A DNA stretch of 64,000 nucleotides. Source: Ideonella aquatica. Its GTDB lineage: Bacteria; Pseudomonadota; Gammaproteobacteria; Burkholderiales; Burkholderiaceae_C. The notes beneath the pieces were generated by a model. The model saw only the letters and a program-made list of their open reading frames with translations, did not search any database and was not told the DNA's origin. The DNA is taken from positions 186,001 through 250,000 of the forward strand of contig NZ_JAGQDE010000002.1 of assembly GCF_018069755.1 (NCBI RefSeq), written 5' to 3'. Position 1 is the stretch's first letter. Every line of letters starts with the position of its first letter. Both the position numbers and the translations under genes were made by a program. Below are positions 8,082-16,510 of the stretch, piece by piece.

Positions 8082-8413
8082 GGGGTCTCCGGTTGGGCGA
8101 GGGGGGCGGGTTCACAGCAGGCGGCGGCAGCGCCGGCGCAACAGTGGTCGGTGAGGAAGGACAGCAGCGCGTCCATGCGCTCGTAGGCGGCGCGGTAGAC
8201 CAGGCTGCGGCCGTCGCGGGTGGCCTGCACCAGGCCGGCCTGCGACAGCTCCTTCAGGTGGAAGGACAGGGTGTTGGGCGGGATGCCCAGCGCCTCGGCC
8301 AGCAGGCCGGGGTTCAGGCCCGCGGGGCCGGCCACCACCAGCGCACGGAAGGCCCGCAGCCGGTGTTGCTGGGACAGCGCGGCCAGAGCGCGCAGCACGT
8401 CTTGTTCATCCAT
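8078..8413 (-). CDS. arsR: ArsR-family repressor (copy 2) of the arsI unit
   Basis: A 111-residue ArsR/SmtB repressor, clearly paralogous to the one at 3011: LSQQHRLRAFRALVVAGPAGLNPGLLAEALGIPPNTLSFHLKELSQAGLVQATRDGRSLVYRAAYERMDALLSFLTDHCCAG. The inducer-binding cysteines again sit at the C-terminus (DHCCAGAAAACCE), a different spacing from copy 1, so inducer preference may differ. Its stop overlaps the start of arsI, so it likely autoregulates an arsR-arsI message. A perfect inverted repeat lies three bases upstream of the start codon, at 8416-8431. It is divergent from the CoA-transferase at 8556. Confidence 0.9.
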   Translation of the reverse strand: MDEQDVLRALAALSQQHRLRAFRALVVAGPAGLNPGLLAEALGIPPNTLSFHLKELSQAGLVQATRDGRSLVYRAAYERMDALLSFLTDHCCAGAAAACCEPAPLAQPETP

Positions 8414-8415
8414 AA

Positions 8416-8431
8416 TTCCAGAATACTGGAA
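8416..8431. promoter_or_regulatory. Candidate ArsR operator
   Basis: A perfect inverted repeat TTCCAG-AATA-CTGGAA lies directly upstream of the second arsR start codon (which reads 8413 to 8411). Its size, A/T-rich centre and position fit the 12-2-12-like operators at which ArsR dimers block transcription. It is the only such palindrome in the 142-base gap between arsR and the divergent CoA-transferase gene. Occupation by ArsR is inferred. Confidence 0.6.
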
Positions 8432-8555
8432 ATACAGAGATGGTGCAAGCGGGGTTTGAGGGCCTGTTCCTGCGATTGGGTCGCTGGAATTCAGGGTAAA
8501 CCCTCATCTGTCGGCGACAATCGCCAGCTTTCCGAACGACCGTTCACTTTCACCG

Positions 8556-10061
8556 ATGTCTTCCCGAGTTCTGAACCGCGCGCTGCGCGACAAGCGCATG
8601 TCGGCCGACGAGGCCGCCGCCCTGATCCACGACGGCGACCACGTCGGCATGAGCGGCTTCACCGGCGCCGGCCATCCGAAGACCGTGCCGCTGGCGCTGG
8701 CCCGGCGCATGGACGCGGCGCACGCCGCCGGCCAGCCCTTCAAGATCGGCATGTGGACCGGTGCGTCCACGGCGCCCGAGCTGGACGGCGCGCTGGCCCG
8801 CGCCAACGGCGTGGACCTGCGCCTGCCCTACCAGAGCGACCCGGCCTGCCGCGACCGCATCAACCATGGCGACATGGACTACATCGACCTGCACCTGTCG
8901 CATGTGGCGCAGTACGCCTGGTTCGGCTTCTTCGGGAAGCTCGATACCGCGGTGGTCGAGGTCTCGGGCGTGCTGGAGGACGGCCGGCTGGTGCCCTCGT
9001 CCAGCGTGGGCAACAACAAGACCTGGCTGGACCAGGCCGACAAGATCATCCTGGAGGTCAACGCCTGGCAGAACCCGGCGCTTGATGGCCTGCACGACAT
9101 CTACTACGGCACCGCCCTGCCGCCGCAGCGCCAGCCCATCCCGCTGACCCGCCCCGACCAGCGCATCGGCGAGCCCTATTTCCGCATCGATCCGGCCAAG
9201 GTGGTGGCGGTGGTGGAGACGAACCACCCCGACCGCCAGACCGCCTTCAGCGCCCCCGATGACACCTCGCTGGCCATCGCCGCGCACCTGATCGAGTTCC
9301 TGCAGCACGAGGTCAAGGCCGGCCGGCTGCCGCCCGCGCTGCTGCCGATCCAGAGCGGCGTGGGCAACATCGCCAACGCGGTGCTGGCGGGGCTGAACAA
9401 GGGCCCGTTCCAGGGCCTGTCCGCCTTCACCGAGGTGCTGCAGGACGGCATGCTGGAGATGCTGGAAAGCGGCACGCTGACAAGCGCCTCGGCCACCGCT
9501 TTCTCGCTCAGCAGCGAGGCGCTGGCGCGGCTGAACGCCGACCTGGCGTCCTACCGCGGCCGCATCCTGCTGCGCCCGCAGGAGATCAGCAACCACCCCG
9601 AGCTGATCCGCCGCCTGGGCCTGATCGCGATGAACGGCATGATCGAGGCCGACCTCTACGGCAACGTCAACTCCACCCATGTGATGGGCAGCTCGATCAT
9701 GAACGGCATCGGGGGCTCGGGCGACTTTGCCCGCAACGCCTACCTCAGCGTGTTCATGACGCCCAGCACCGCCAAGGGCGGGCGCATCAGCTGCATCGTG
9801 CCCATGGTCAGCCATGTCGACCACACCGAGCACGACGTGCAGGTCATCGTCACCGAGCAGGGCCTGGCCGACCTGCGCGGCCTGAGCCCGAAGAAGCGCG
9901 CCGCGCTGATCATCGAGCGCTGCGCGCACCCCGACTACCGCCCCGCGCTGCACGACTACTTCGACCGCGCCTGTCGCGGCGCGCCGGGTCTGCACACGCC
10001 GCACCTGCTGGGCGAGGCCCTGGCCTGGCACCAACGCTACCTGGCCGACGGCCACATGTGA
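8556..10061 (+). CDS. Acetyl-CoA hydrolase/transferase family protein (succinyl-CoA or propionyl-CoA CoA-transferase)
   Basis: A 501-residue family I CoA-transferase. GMSGFTGAGHPKTVPLALA near the N-terminus and GVGNIANAVLAGL are family landmarks. The Glu of SAFTEVLQDGMLEML (about residue 293) is in the position of the catalytic glutamate that forms the CoA thioester intermediate. SSVGNNKTWLDQA, MNGMIEADLYGNVNSTHVMG and VTEQGLADLRG complete the family pattern. Length and motifs match succinyl-CoA:acetate and propionyl-CoA:succinate CoA-transferases (AarC/ScpC/Cat1 group). It appears monocistronic and lies between the arsenic island and a broken chloride channel gene. Donor and acceptor cannot be fixed from sequence alone. 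Confidence 0.88.
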   Translation: MSSRVLNRALRDKRMSADEAAALIHDGDHVGMSGFTGAGHPKTVPLALARRMDAAHAAGQPFKIGMWTGASTAPELDGALARANGVDLRLPYQSDPACRDRINHGDMDYIDLHLSHVAQYAWFGFFGKLDTAVVEVSGVLEDGRLVPSSSVGNNKTWLDQADKIILEVNAWQNPALDGLHDIYYGTALPPQRQPIPLTRPDQRIGEPYFRIDPAKVVAVVETNHPDRQTAFSAPDDTSLAIAAHLIEFLQHEVKAGRLPPALLPIQSGVGNIANAVLAGLNKGPFQGLSAFTEVLQDGMLEMLESGTLTSASATAFSLSSEALARLNADLASYRGRILLRPQEISNHPELIRRLGLIAMNGMIEADLYGNVNSTHVMGSSIMNGIGGSGDFARNAYLSVFMTPSTAKGGRISCIVPMVSHVDHTEHDVQVIVTEQGLADLRGLSPKKRAALIIERCAHPDYRPALHDYFDRACRGAPGLHTPHLLGEALAWHQRYLADGHM

Positions 10062-10083
10062 GGCTGCAGCGCGCGCGTTGGCG

Positions 10084-10617
10084 ACAATGCGCGCGACGAT
10101 GAGACTCAAGCCCCCACCCCGGCCGCTGGCCCGCCTGCAGCGTGAAGCCTTGGACTGGCGCCGCTGGTGGACGCGCGGCGTGGTGCTGCGGGCGGCCGTG
10201 TCATCTGGCCAGGCCTGGTGGCTACCCTTGCTGGTGACACCTGCGCTGGCCGCGGGCCTCGAGTGGGTGACGCGCCGCTCTGGGGCACCGGCTAGGCCTC
10301 CACGCGGGTGCTGCCGCTGGTTCATGTGTTGCTGAAGTTCGTGGCCACCTGGTGGACCGCCTGGTCGGGCGTGCCGGCGGGCATCTTCGCGCCCTCGCTG
10401 GCAATCGGTGCGGCGCTGGGCAGCAATGTGGCGGTGCTGAGCGGCCACGCAGGCGTCGCTGACGTCCTTCATCATCGTCATGGAGATGGTCGACGGCCAC
10501 CAGATGGTGCTCAGCCTGATGGCCTGCGCGCTGGTGGCCAGCGGCGTCTCGCGCCTGGTCACCCGGCCTTTGTACGCCGGTCTGGCCGAGGCGCAGCGCT
10601 CGCGCCTGCCGCGCTGA
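10084..10617 (+). pseudogene. ClC-type chloride channel gene remnant
   Basis: Three separated fragments of a ClC channel are legible. From about 10096 comes an N-terminal piece with RAAVSSGQAWWLPLLVTPALAAGLEWVTRR. After a shift, 10308-10440 reads VLLKFVATWWTAWSGVPAGIFAPSLAIGAALGS, with the family's GIFAPSL selectivity-filter motif. After a further shift near 10460 comes TSFIIVMEMVDG and LVTRPLYAGLAEAQ, ending at TGA 10615-10617. Most of the roughly 400-residue protein between fragments one and two is missing. The gene is therefore dead through internal deletions and frameshifts. Its 3' end overlaps, antisense, the MarR gene on the other strand. Confidence 0.8.
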
Positions 10618-11086
10618 CCAGGTCGGCCAGCGGGATCGCCCCCGCGTTGCGGGCCGGCGCCAGGCGGGTTAGCAGCAGGCCCAGGTCGTGGTCGAGGCGG
10701 GCCAGGGTGTCGGCATCCAGACCGGCCAGCGCATCGGGCAGCACGCCGCTGAACGGACCCGGTGCGCGCGCCAGCACCGCCTGACCGGCGGGCAGCAGGT
10801 GCAGTTGCAAGGCGCGCTTGTCGCTGGCGGCGCGCCGGGCCTCCAGCAGCGACAAGGCCGAGAGCGACTTGACCAGGTTGCTGGCGGTGGTCTGGTGGAT
10901 GTCCATGGCCCGCGCCAGCTCGCCCACGCCCAGGCCTGGCTGCGCCTGCACCACGCTCAGCGCCCACAGCTGGGCGCCGCCGATGCCGGCCTCGCGCTCC
11001 ACCTGCTGGAAGTGGCGCTTCACGGCATTGAACACCGCACGAAAGCGCCGCAGTACGCGGGCGGCGGCCTGGGCCTCGGTGCTCAC
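10559..11086 (-). CDS. MarR family transcriptional regulator
   Basis: A 175-residue winged-helix regulator with the MarR core: FRAVFNAVKRHFQQVEREAGIGGAQLWALSVVQAQPGLGVGELARAMDIHQTTASNLVKSLSALSLLEARRAASDKRALQLHLLPAG. The C-terminal helices supply the dimer interface. The GTG at 11086 overlaps the stop of the upstream mechanosensitive-channel gene by four bases (GTGA), which decides the start. The last 59 bases run antisense over the end of the ClC remnant. Its tail GAIPLADLVSAAGASAAPRPDRRTKAG is unusual and may be an extension acquired when the neighbouring gene decayed. Ligand and targets are unknown. Confidence 0.83.
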   Translation of the reverse strand: MSTEAQAAARVLRRFRAVFNAVKRHFQQVEREAGIGGAQLWALSVVQAQPGLGVGELARAMDIHQTTASNLVKSLSALSLLEARRAASDKRALQLHLLPAGQAVLARAPGPFSGVLPDALAGLDADTLARLDHDLGLLLTRLAPARNAGAIPLADLVSAAGASAAPRPDRRTKAG

Positions 11087-12660
11087 CTGGGGATGTCCTC
11101 GTGCTGCGGCGGCCGCGCCGGCGCGCGCCACCAGTGGGCCGGCGGCACCAGCACCGGCTGCTCCGGCTGTGCCAGGAAGTGCGGCGACATGATCTGCACG
11201 CCATGCCGGTTGAAGGCGTCCTGGATCGCCGCGTGCAGCGCCGACAGGATGGCCACGCGCTCCAGCGGCTGGTCGATGTGCGCGAACAGCTCGTAGACCA
11301 CGTAGAAGTCGTTCAACGCGCGCTGGTGCACGAAGGCCGCCGGCTCGGTGCGCACGCCGGGCGTGGCGTGCGCGGCCTCGGTGAGCAGCGCATGCACCTG
11401 GCGCCAGGGCGTGTCGTAGCCCACCGACACGGTGGTGCTCAGCAGCGTGCCCTGGGTGCCGGCCAGCTTGGAGTAGTTGCGGATCGGCTGGCTGGTCAGC
11501 AGGCTGTGCGGCAGCGTCACCTCTTCATTGCGCATGGTCACCAGCTTGACAGCCAGCGCGCCCACCTCGCTGACCACACCCTCGGTGCTGCCCACCGCCA
11601 CGAAGTCCCCCTTGCGCAGGCTGCGCGAGTACACCACCACCAGACCGCTCATCAGCTGCGTCACCACCCCGCTGGAGCCCAGCGTGACCATCACGCCCAG
11701 CAGTACGCTCAGGCCCTTGAAGGCATCGGTGCCGGCGCCGGGCAGGTAGGGATAGGCGGCGGCCAGCGCCAGGCCCCAGACGATCACCGCGGTCAGGCGG
11801 CGCGTGGCGCCCACGGTTTCGGCGTGCAGCAAGGGCAGGCGCAGCTTGCCGTCCTGCACCTGACGGAACAGCAGGCCCAGGCCCTCGTGTACCGCGCGGG
11901 CCAGCACCATCACCAGGGCCACCGTCAGCAGGCCGGGGATCGCGCCCAGCATGCCGGCCACGGCCCAACCGCCCAGTTGCTGGACGAAGCCAGCCACCTG
12001 CTGACTCCAGGGCTGGGTCCAGGGGAAGGCGGCCAGCGCGGCCAGCGTGCCGGCCCACAGGCCCCCGGCGGCCAACAGCCAGCAAGCGGCGGCGCCCAGG
12101 CGCCAGCCGATCAGACGCAGGTAGGCGCTGCGGCCGCCGTCGCGGCGCAGGCGCGCGGCATTGCCGCGGTCGTGGCAGGTGCCGTACAGCCGCGCCAGGC
12201 CCCAGCCGCCCAGGCCCCACAGCAGCAGCACGCCGGCCACCACCGCGCCACCGCGCCACCACAGCGCCGGCTCGGCCTGGGCGCGGCGCGCCTGCACGGC
12301 ATCGATCAGCCGGTGGCGCGCGCGCTCGGCGGCGGCCATCAGGCCGGCGTGTTCCTCGGGGTCCAGATCGCTGGTCTGCAGCGTGAACACCGGCTGCTCG
12401 CCAACAGTCAGCAGCACCGCTGGCGGATCGGCCTGCGGCACCGGGCGGACCTGGACCTCGCCGGCCAGCGCCGCCTCGTCCAGCGTCTGGAATCGGCGCT
12501 GCGCCCGGGTGACGCGCTCGGCCGGATCCAGCCCGCCTTGCGGCGCGCGCAGCTCGACCACCGGGCGGTTGAACAGGCGCAGCTCCTGGGGCTCGGCGGC
12601 CCAGGCCGGGCCGGCGGCCAGCATCAGCAGGGCCAGCATCCCATACACGCAGCGGTTCAC
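11083..12660 (-). CDS. MscS family mechanosensitive ion channel with periplasmic N-terminal domain
   Basis: A 525-residue protein. A signal peptide (MLALLMLAAGPAWAAEPQ) leads into a soluble region of about 130 residues, then several membrane helices beginning WWRGGAVVAGVLLLWGLGGWG. The MscS core follows: AFKGLSVLLGVMVTLGSSGVVTQLMSGLVVVYSRSLRKGDFVAVGSTEGVVSEVGALAVKLVTMRNEEVTLPHSLLTSQPIRNYS, covering the pore helix and beta domain. The C-terminal alpha/beta domain comes next. The GTG at 12660 is favoured by a four-base overlap with the upstream hydratase gene. Such channels open on membrane stretch to release solutes during hypo-osmotic shock. It ends overlapping marR, making a coupled three-gene unit. 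Confidence 0.88.
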   Translation of the reverse strand: MNRCVYGMLALLMLAAGPAWAAEPQELRLFNRPVVELRAPQGGLDPAERVTRAQRRFQTLDEAALAGEVQVRPVPQADPPAVLLTVGEQPVFTLQTSDLDPEEHAGLMAAAERARHRLIDAVQARRAQAEPALWWRGGAVVAGVLLLWGLGGWGLARLYGTCHDRGNAARLRRDGGRSAYLRLIGWRLGAAACWLLAAGGLWAGTLAALAAFPWTQPWSQQVAGFVQQLGGWAVAGMLGAIPGLLTVALVMVLARAVHEGLGLLFRQVQDGKLRLPLLHAETVGATRRLTAVIVWGLALAAAYPYLPGAGTDAFKGLSVLLGVMVTLGSSGVVTQLMSGLVVVYSRSLRKGDFVAVGSTEGVVSEVGALAVKLVTMRNEEVTLPHSLLTSQPIRNYSKLAGTQGTLLSTTVSVGYDTPWRQVHALLTEAAHATPGVRTEPAAFVHQRALNDFYVVYELFAHIDQPLERVAILSALHAAIQDAFNRHGVQIMSPHFLAQPEQPVLVPPAHWWRAPARPPQHEDIPR

Positions 12661-13436
12661 AGCCACAGTCCCACCTCCCCCAGCCCATCGAACTGCGCCT
12701 GCACCCGCTGGCCGCGCGACACCGGCACGCCGCCGCACCAGGCGCCGGTGCTGACCACGGTGCCGGCAGGCACGGTGGCACCATGCCGTGTGAGGTGGCG
12801 CAGCCAGCCCGGCAGCAGCCAGGTGGGCGCGCCCAAGGGGTGACTGCCACGGAACCCGATCGGTGCATCGCCGCCCACCCGCAGGCGGCCGGCCTGCGCC
12901 GTCCAGTCCACCGCGCACCAGGGCCGCCAGGGCCCCAGGACCAGTGCGCCATGCACCTGAAAGTCGGCCAGCTTCAGCAGCGGCGGCGTGTGGGTCAGCT
13001 CGCGCCAGCGGCTGTCGACCACCTCGATCGCCACCGCCAGCGCATCGACCAGTGCCGGTGCCTCGTCGGGGTGCAGGCCCTGGGCGGTGGCGGGATCGAC
13101 CGACCGGCCCAGGCGCAGTGCGATCTCGGCTTCCACCAGCACCGGCTGCAGCAGCCAGGACTGCGAGCGCAGGTCGGCGCCATCGCCGTGGACGCCCGAG
13201 GGCAGCAGCGGCGCGTGCGTCAACGGCACATCGCAGGCGGCGCTGCCGCTTTTCCAGCAGCGCGGCAGCTCGTCGGCGGACCATTCGCCCAGCGCCACGC
13301 CCACGGCCTGCTGCAGCGCGTAAGCGGCTTCGGCGTCGGGCAGGGCCAGCGTCCAATGGCTGGCAGGCTCCAGCGCGCGCTGCTGGCGTCGCGCGGTCAG
13401 CAGCGCGTCGCGCAGGGCGGCCTGGGTCGGGTGCAT
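12657..13436 (-). CDS. 2-keto-4-pentenoate hydratase-like protein (FAH superfamily)
   Basis: A 259-residue member of the hydratase/decarboxylase branch of the fumarylacetoacetate hydrolase superfamily. Supporting stretches are AYALQQAVGVALG, WKSGSAACDVPLTHAPLLPSGV, the metal-ligand region VEAEIALRLGR with the conserved acidic residues, VAIEVVDSRWRE, KLADFQVHGALVLGP and a C-terminal VSTGAWCGGVPVSRGQRVQAQFDGLGEVGL. Relatives hydrate 2-oxopent-4-enoate in aromatic catabolism or decarboxylate 4-oxalocrotonate using Mg2+. No other aromatic meta-pathway gene is present, so the substrate here is unclear. It heads the hydratase-mscS-marR unit with four-base overlaps. Confidence 0.78.
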   Translation of the reverse strand: MHPTQAALRDALLTARRQQRALEPASHWTLALPDAEAAYALQQAVGVALGEWSADELPRCWKSGSAACDVPLTHAPLLPSGVHGDGADLRSQSWLLQPVLVEAEIALRLGRSVDPATAQGLHPDEAPALVDALAVAIEVVDSRWRELTHTPPLLKLADFQVHGALVLGPWRPWCAVDWTAQAGRLRVGGDAPIGFRGSHPLGAPTWLLPGWLRHLTRHGATVPAGTVVSTGAWCGGVPVSRGQRVQAQFDGLGEVGLWL

Positions 13437-13447
13437 GGTGGCCGATG

Positions 13448-14080
13448 CTAACTGCGTGGCAGCGCCCCGCCCAGGTGCCGCGCCGCCACACGTTCGACGA
13501 AGACGCCAAAGGCCTGCAGCAGCGGCGCGCCGTCGAAGGCTGCGCCGTCGAGCTGCCCCAGCGCCTGCACCGTGGCCTCCAGCGTCGAGATCTGGTCGAC
13601 GCGCCGCGCCGCACGGATCGCCCGGTAGCGGGTGGGCGGCGGCGCGGCCAGCGCCAGCCGAGGCAGCGCTTGCAGCGCTGGGTGCTCCAGCAGCAGGCGC
13701 AGGCTCTTGCGCCAGGTGGCGTCGATCACCACCAGGCGGGTGGGCGCCTCGGTCACCCGAGGCCCCTCCAGCGGCGCTGGCGCGGCCGGCACATCCGGGT
13801 ACAGCAGGCGCGTCACGCGGCCCGGACGGTGCAGCAGCGCGGCCAGCGTCACGGCGTCAAAGCGCTCGCCCACCACCACCTCGCAGTCGGTCAGTGACAG
13901 GCGCAGCAGCGCCACGCTGTTCTTCGCCTGGCGCTGCTCCTGCGGATGCTGCAGCACCAGCACCTCGCTGCGGTGCGGCGTGGGGCGGATCAGATCGCAC
14001 AGGCACGTGGCTTGCGGACGCAGGCAGCGTGCGCAGACCGCGCGGCGGCTGGCGTGGGGCAGGCGTTCGGAAGCGTTCAC
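13448..14080 (-). CDS. DTW domain protein, tRNA-uridine aminocarboxypropyltransferase-like
   Basis: A 210-residue DTW-family (TDD/TapT superfamily) protein; characterised members transfer the 3-amino-3-carboxypropyl group of SAM to a uridine of tRNA (acp3U). An N-terminal zinc-binding-like cluster, CARCLRPQATCLCDL, is followed by VLVLQHPQEQRQAKNSVALLRLSL and the signature region VVIDATWRKSLRLL, where the usual D-G-T-W reads D-A-T-W. The later RYRAIR and ISTLEA segments are also typical. The GTG at 14080 is chosen because it puts the cysteine cluster about 20 residues from the N-terminus. It lies just upstream of the hydratase, 11 bases apart. Confidence 0.85.
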   Translation of the reverse strand: MNASERLPHASRRAVCARCLRPQATCLCDLIRPTPHRSEVLVLQHPQEQRQAKNSVALLRLSLTDCEVVVGERFDAVTLAALLHRPGRVTRLLYPDVPAAPAPLEGPRVTEAPTRLVVIDATWRKSLRLLLEHPALQALPRLALAAPPPTRYRAIRAARRVDQISTLEATVQALGQLDGAAFDGAPLLQAFGVFVERVAARHLGGALPRS

Positions 14081-14138
14081 GCAGGGATAATGGCACGCCC
14101 GGTCCGCCGGCCGCGCCTGTGCGGCGTTGAGCCCGGTG

Positions 14139-14804
14139 ATGATGAAACCTGTGTCCCACCGCATGCGCCTGACTCCCCTGATCGCTGTGCTGACGCTGGC
14201 CGCCCTGGCCGGCTGTGCGACCCGCGAGGCCAAGAAGGTCTCGGTCTACCAGCGCGAGGGCTTCGAGACCACGGAAACCTACTCGCGCCTGTTCGATGCT
14301 CCGGTGGCCGTGACCTGCGAGGCCGCGCGCCGCGCGCTGCTGAGTCAGGGCTACCTGATCGGCAGCCAGCGGCCCGACAGCGTGGCTGGCAGCAAGAGCT
14401 TCCAGCCCGATGGCGAGGTGCACATGCAGATCACCTTCAACATCGTCTGCCTGCCCGAGGGCCGTGGCGGGCGCATCGCCACCGCCTTCGTCAGCGCGAT
14501 CCAGGACCGCTACGCGCTGAAGAAGAACTCCAACTCGGCCAGCCTGGGCGTGGGCGCGCTGGGCAGCCTGTCGATCCCGGTGGCGGCCACCGACGATTCG
14601 CTGGTCAAGGTGGCCAGCGAGACCATCCCTGCCGGCCCCTTCTACGACCGCTTCTTCGGCCTGATGCAGCGCTACCTCGAGGATGCGTCCGAGGAAAGCG
14701 CCCCGGCGCCATTGATCGAGCCGCCGCCCATGGCCGCGCCGGCCCGCGCGGCCTCGGCCCCGGCGGCTGCAGCGGCCTCCGCACCGGCCTCCGCCGCCTC
14801 TTGA
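14139..14804 (+). CDS. DUF2242 lipoprotein
   Basis: A 221-residue envelope lipoprotein. The signal ends in the lipobox LAGC (AVLTLAALAGCATRE), so the mature protein begins with lipidated cysteine. The body (VYQREGFETTETYSRLFDAPVAVTCEAARRALLSQGYLI, then FNIVCLPEGRGGRIATAFVSAIQDRYALKKNSNSASLGVGALGSLSIPV) matches DUF2242 proteins, a betaproteobacterial family without assigned function. The last 35 residues are a low-complexity Ala/Pro tail. Several in-frame starts exist (14127 TTG, 14139 and 14142 ATG, 14163 ATG); 14139 gives a basic n-region before the hydrophobic core. Confidence 0.8.
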   Translation: MMKPVSHRMRLTPLIAVLTLAALAGCATREAKKVSVYQREGFETTETYSRLFDAPVAVTCEAARRALLSQGYLIGSQRPDSVAGSKSFQPDGEVHMQITFNIVCLPEGRGGRIATAFVSAIQDRYALKKNSNSASLGVGALGSLSIPVAATDDSLVKVASETIPAGPFYDRFFGLMQRYLEDASEESAPAPLIEPPPMAAPARAASAPAAAAASAPASAAS

Positions 14805-14839
14805 AAACCGGCCGGGCTGCCGCCACCTGCGGCAACATC

Positions 14840-15169
14840 ATGGCCGACACCTCTTCCTCCCAGGTTCTGCGGCTGCCGATCGAATGGCAGCCGCTGGTGG
14901 TCACCGCCGCGCTGCTGCAGCGCTTCGAGGCGGGCGGGCAGCCGATGGCGCCGCAGCAGTACCGCGCGCTGGCCCAGCAGGCGCGCACCCTGCTGGACGG
15001 GGCCACGCCCGGCCCGGCGCTGGACAGCTTGCTGCACGCCTTCCCGGTGCTGAGTGACCTGTACGAGAACAGCCACTACGAGCACGCGGGCCTGTGCCGG
15101 CATCCGCTGGACGCCGCGCTGGCGGCCGAGCAGGCCGCGCGCCAGGCGCTGCAACGCGCGGCCTCCTGA
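14840..15169 (+). CDS. Hypothetical protein
   Basis: A 109-residue soluble, largely helical protein starting MADTSSSQVLRLPIEWQPLVV. It has a repeated leucine/alanine heptad character (AALLQRFEAGGQPMAPQQYRALAQQARTLL) and a His/Tyr-rich stretch (DLYENSHYEHAGLCRHPLDAA). I recognise no family. It follows the DUF2242 lipoprotein after 35 bases and is convergent with the response-regulator gene, the stop codons abutting. Codon use matches its neighbours and the frame is closed, which supports a real gene. Confidence 0.6.
   Translation: MADTSSSQVLRLPIEWQPLVVTAALLQRFEAGGQPMAPQQYRALAQQARTLLDGATPGPALDSLLHAFPVLSDLYENSHYEHAGLCRHPLDAALAAEQAARQALQRAAS

Positions 15170-16502
<1,333 letters not shown>

Positions 16503-16510
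<8 letters not shown>

Noticed and set aside
8550-11204. 884-codon open frame on the minus strand across the CoA-transferase and MarR region
   Set aside because: It runs antisense to the well-supported CoA-transferase, and its translation is His/Gln/Gly-rich low complexity with no family pattern; G+C-rich codon bias opens antisense frames.
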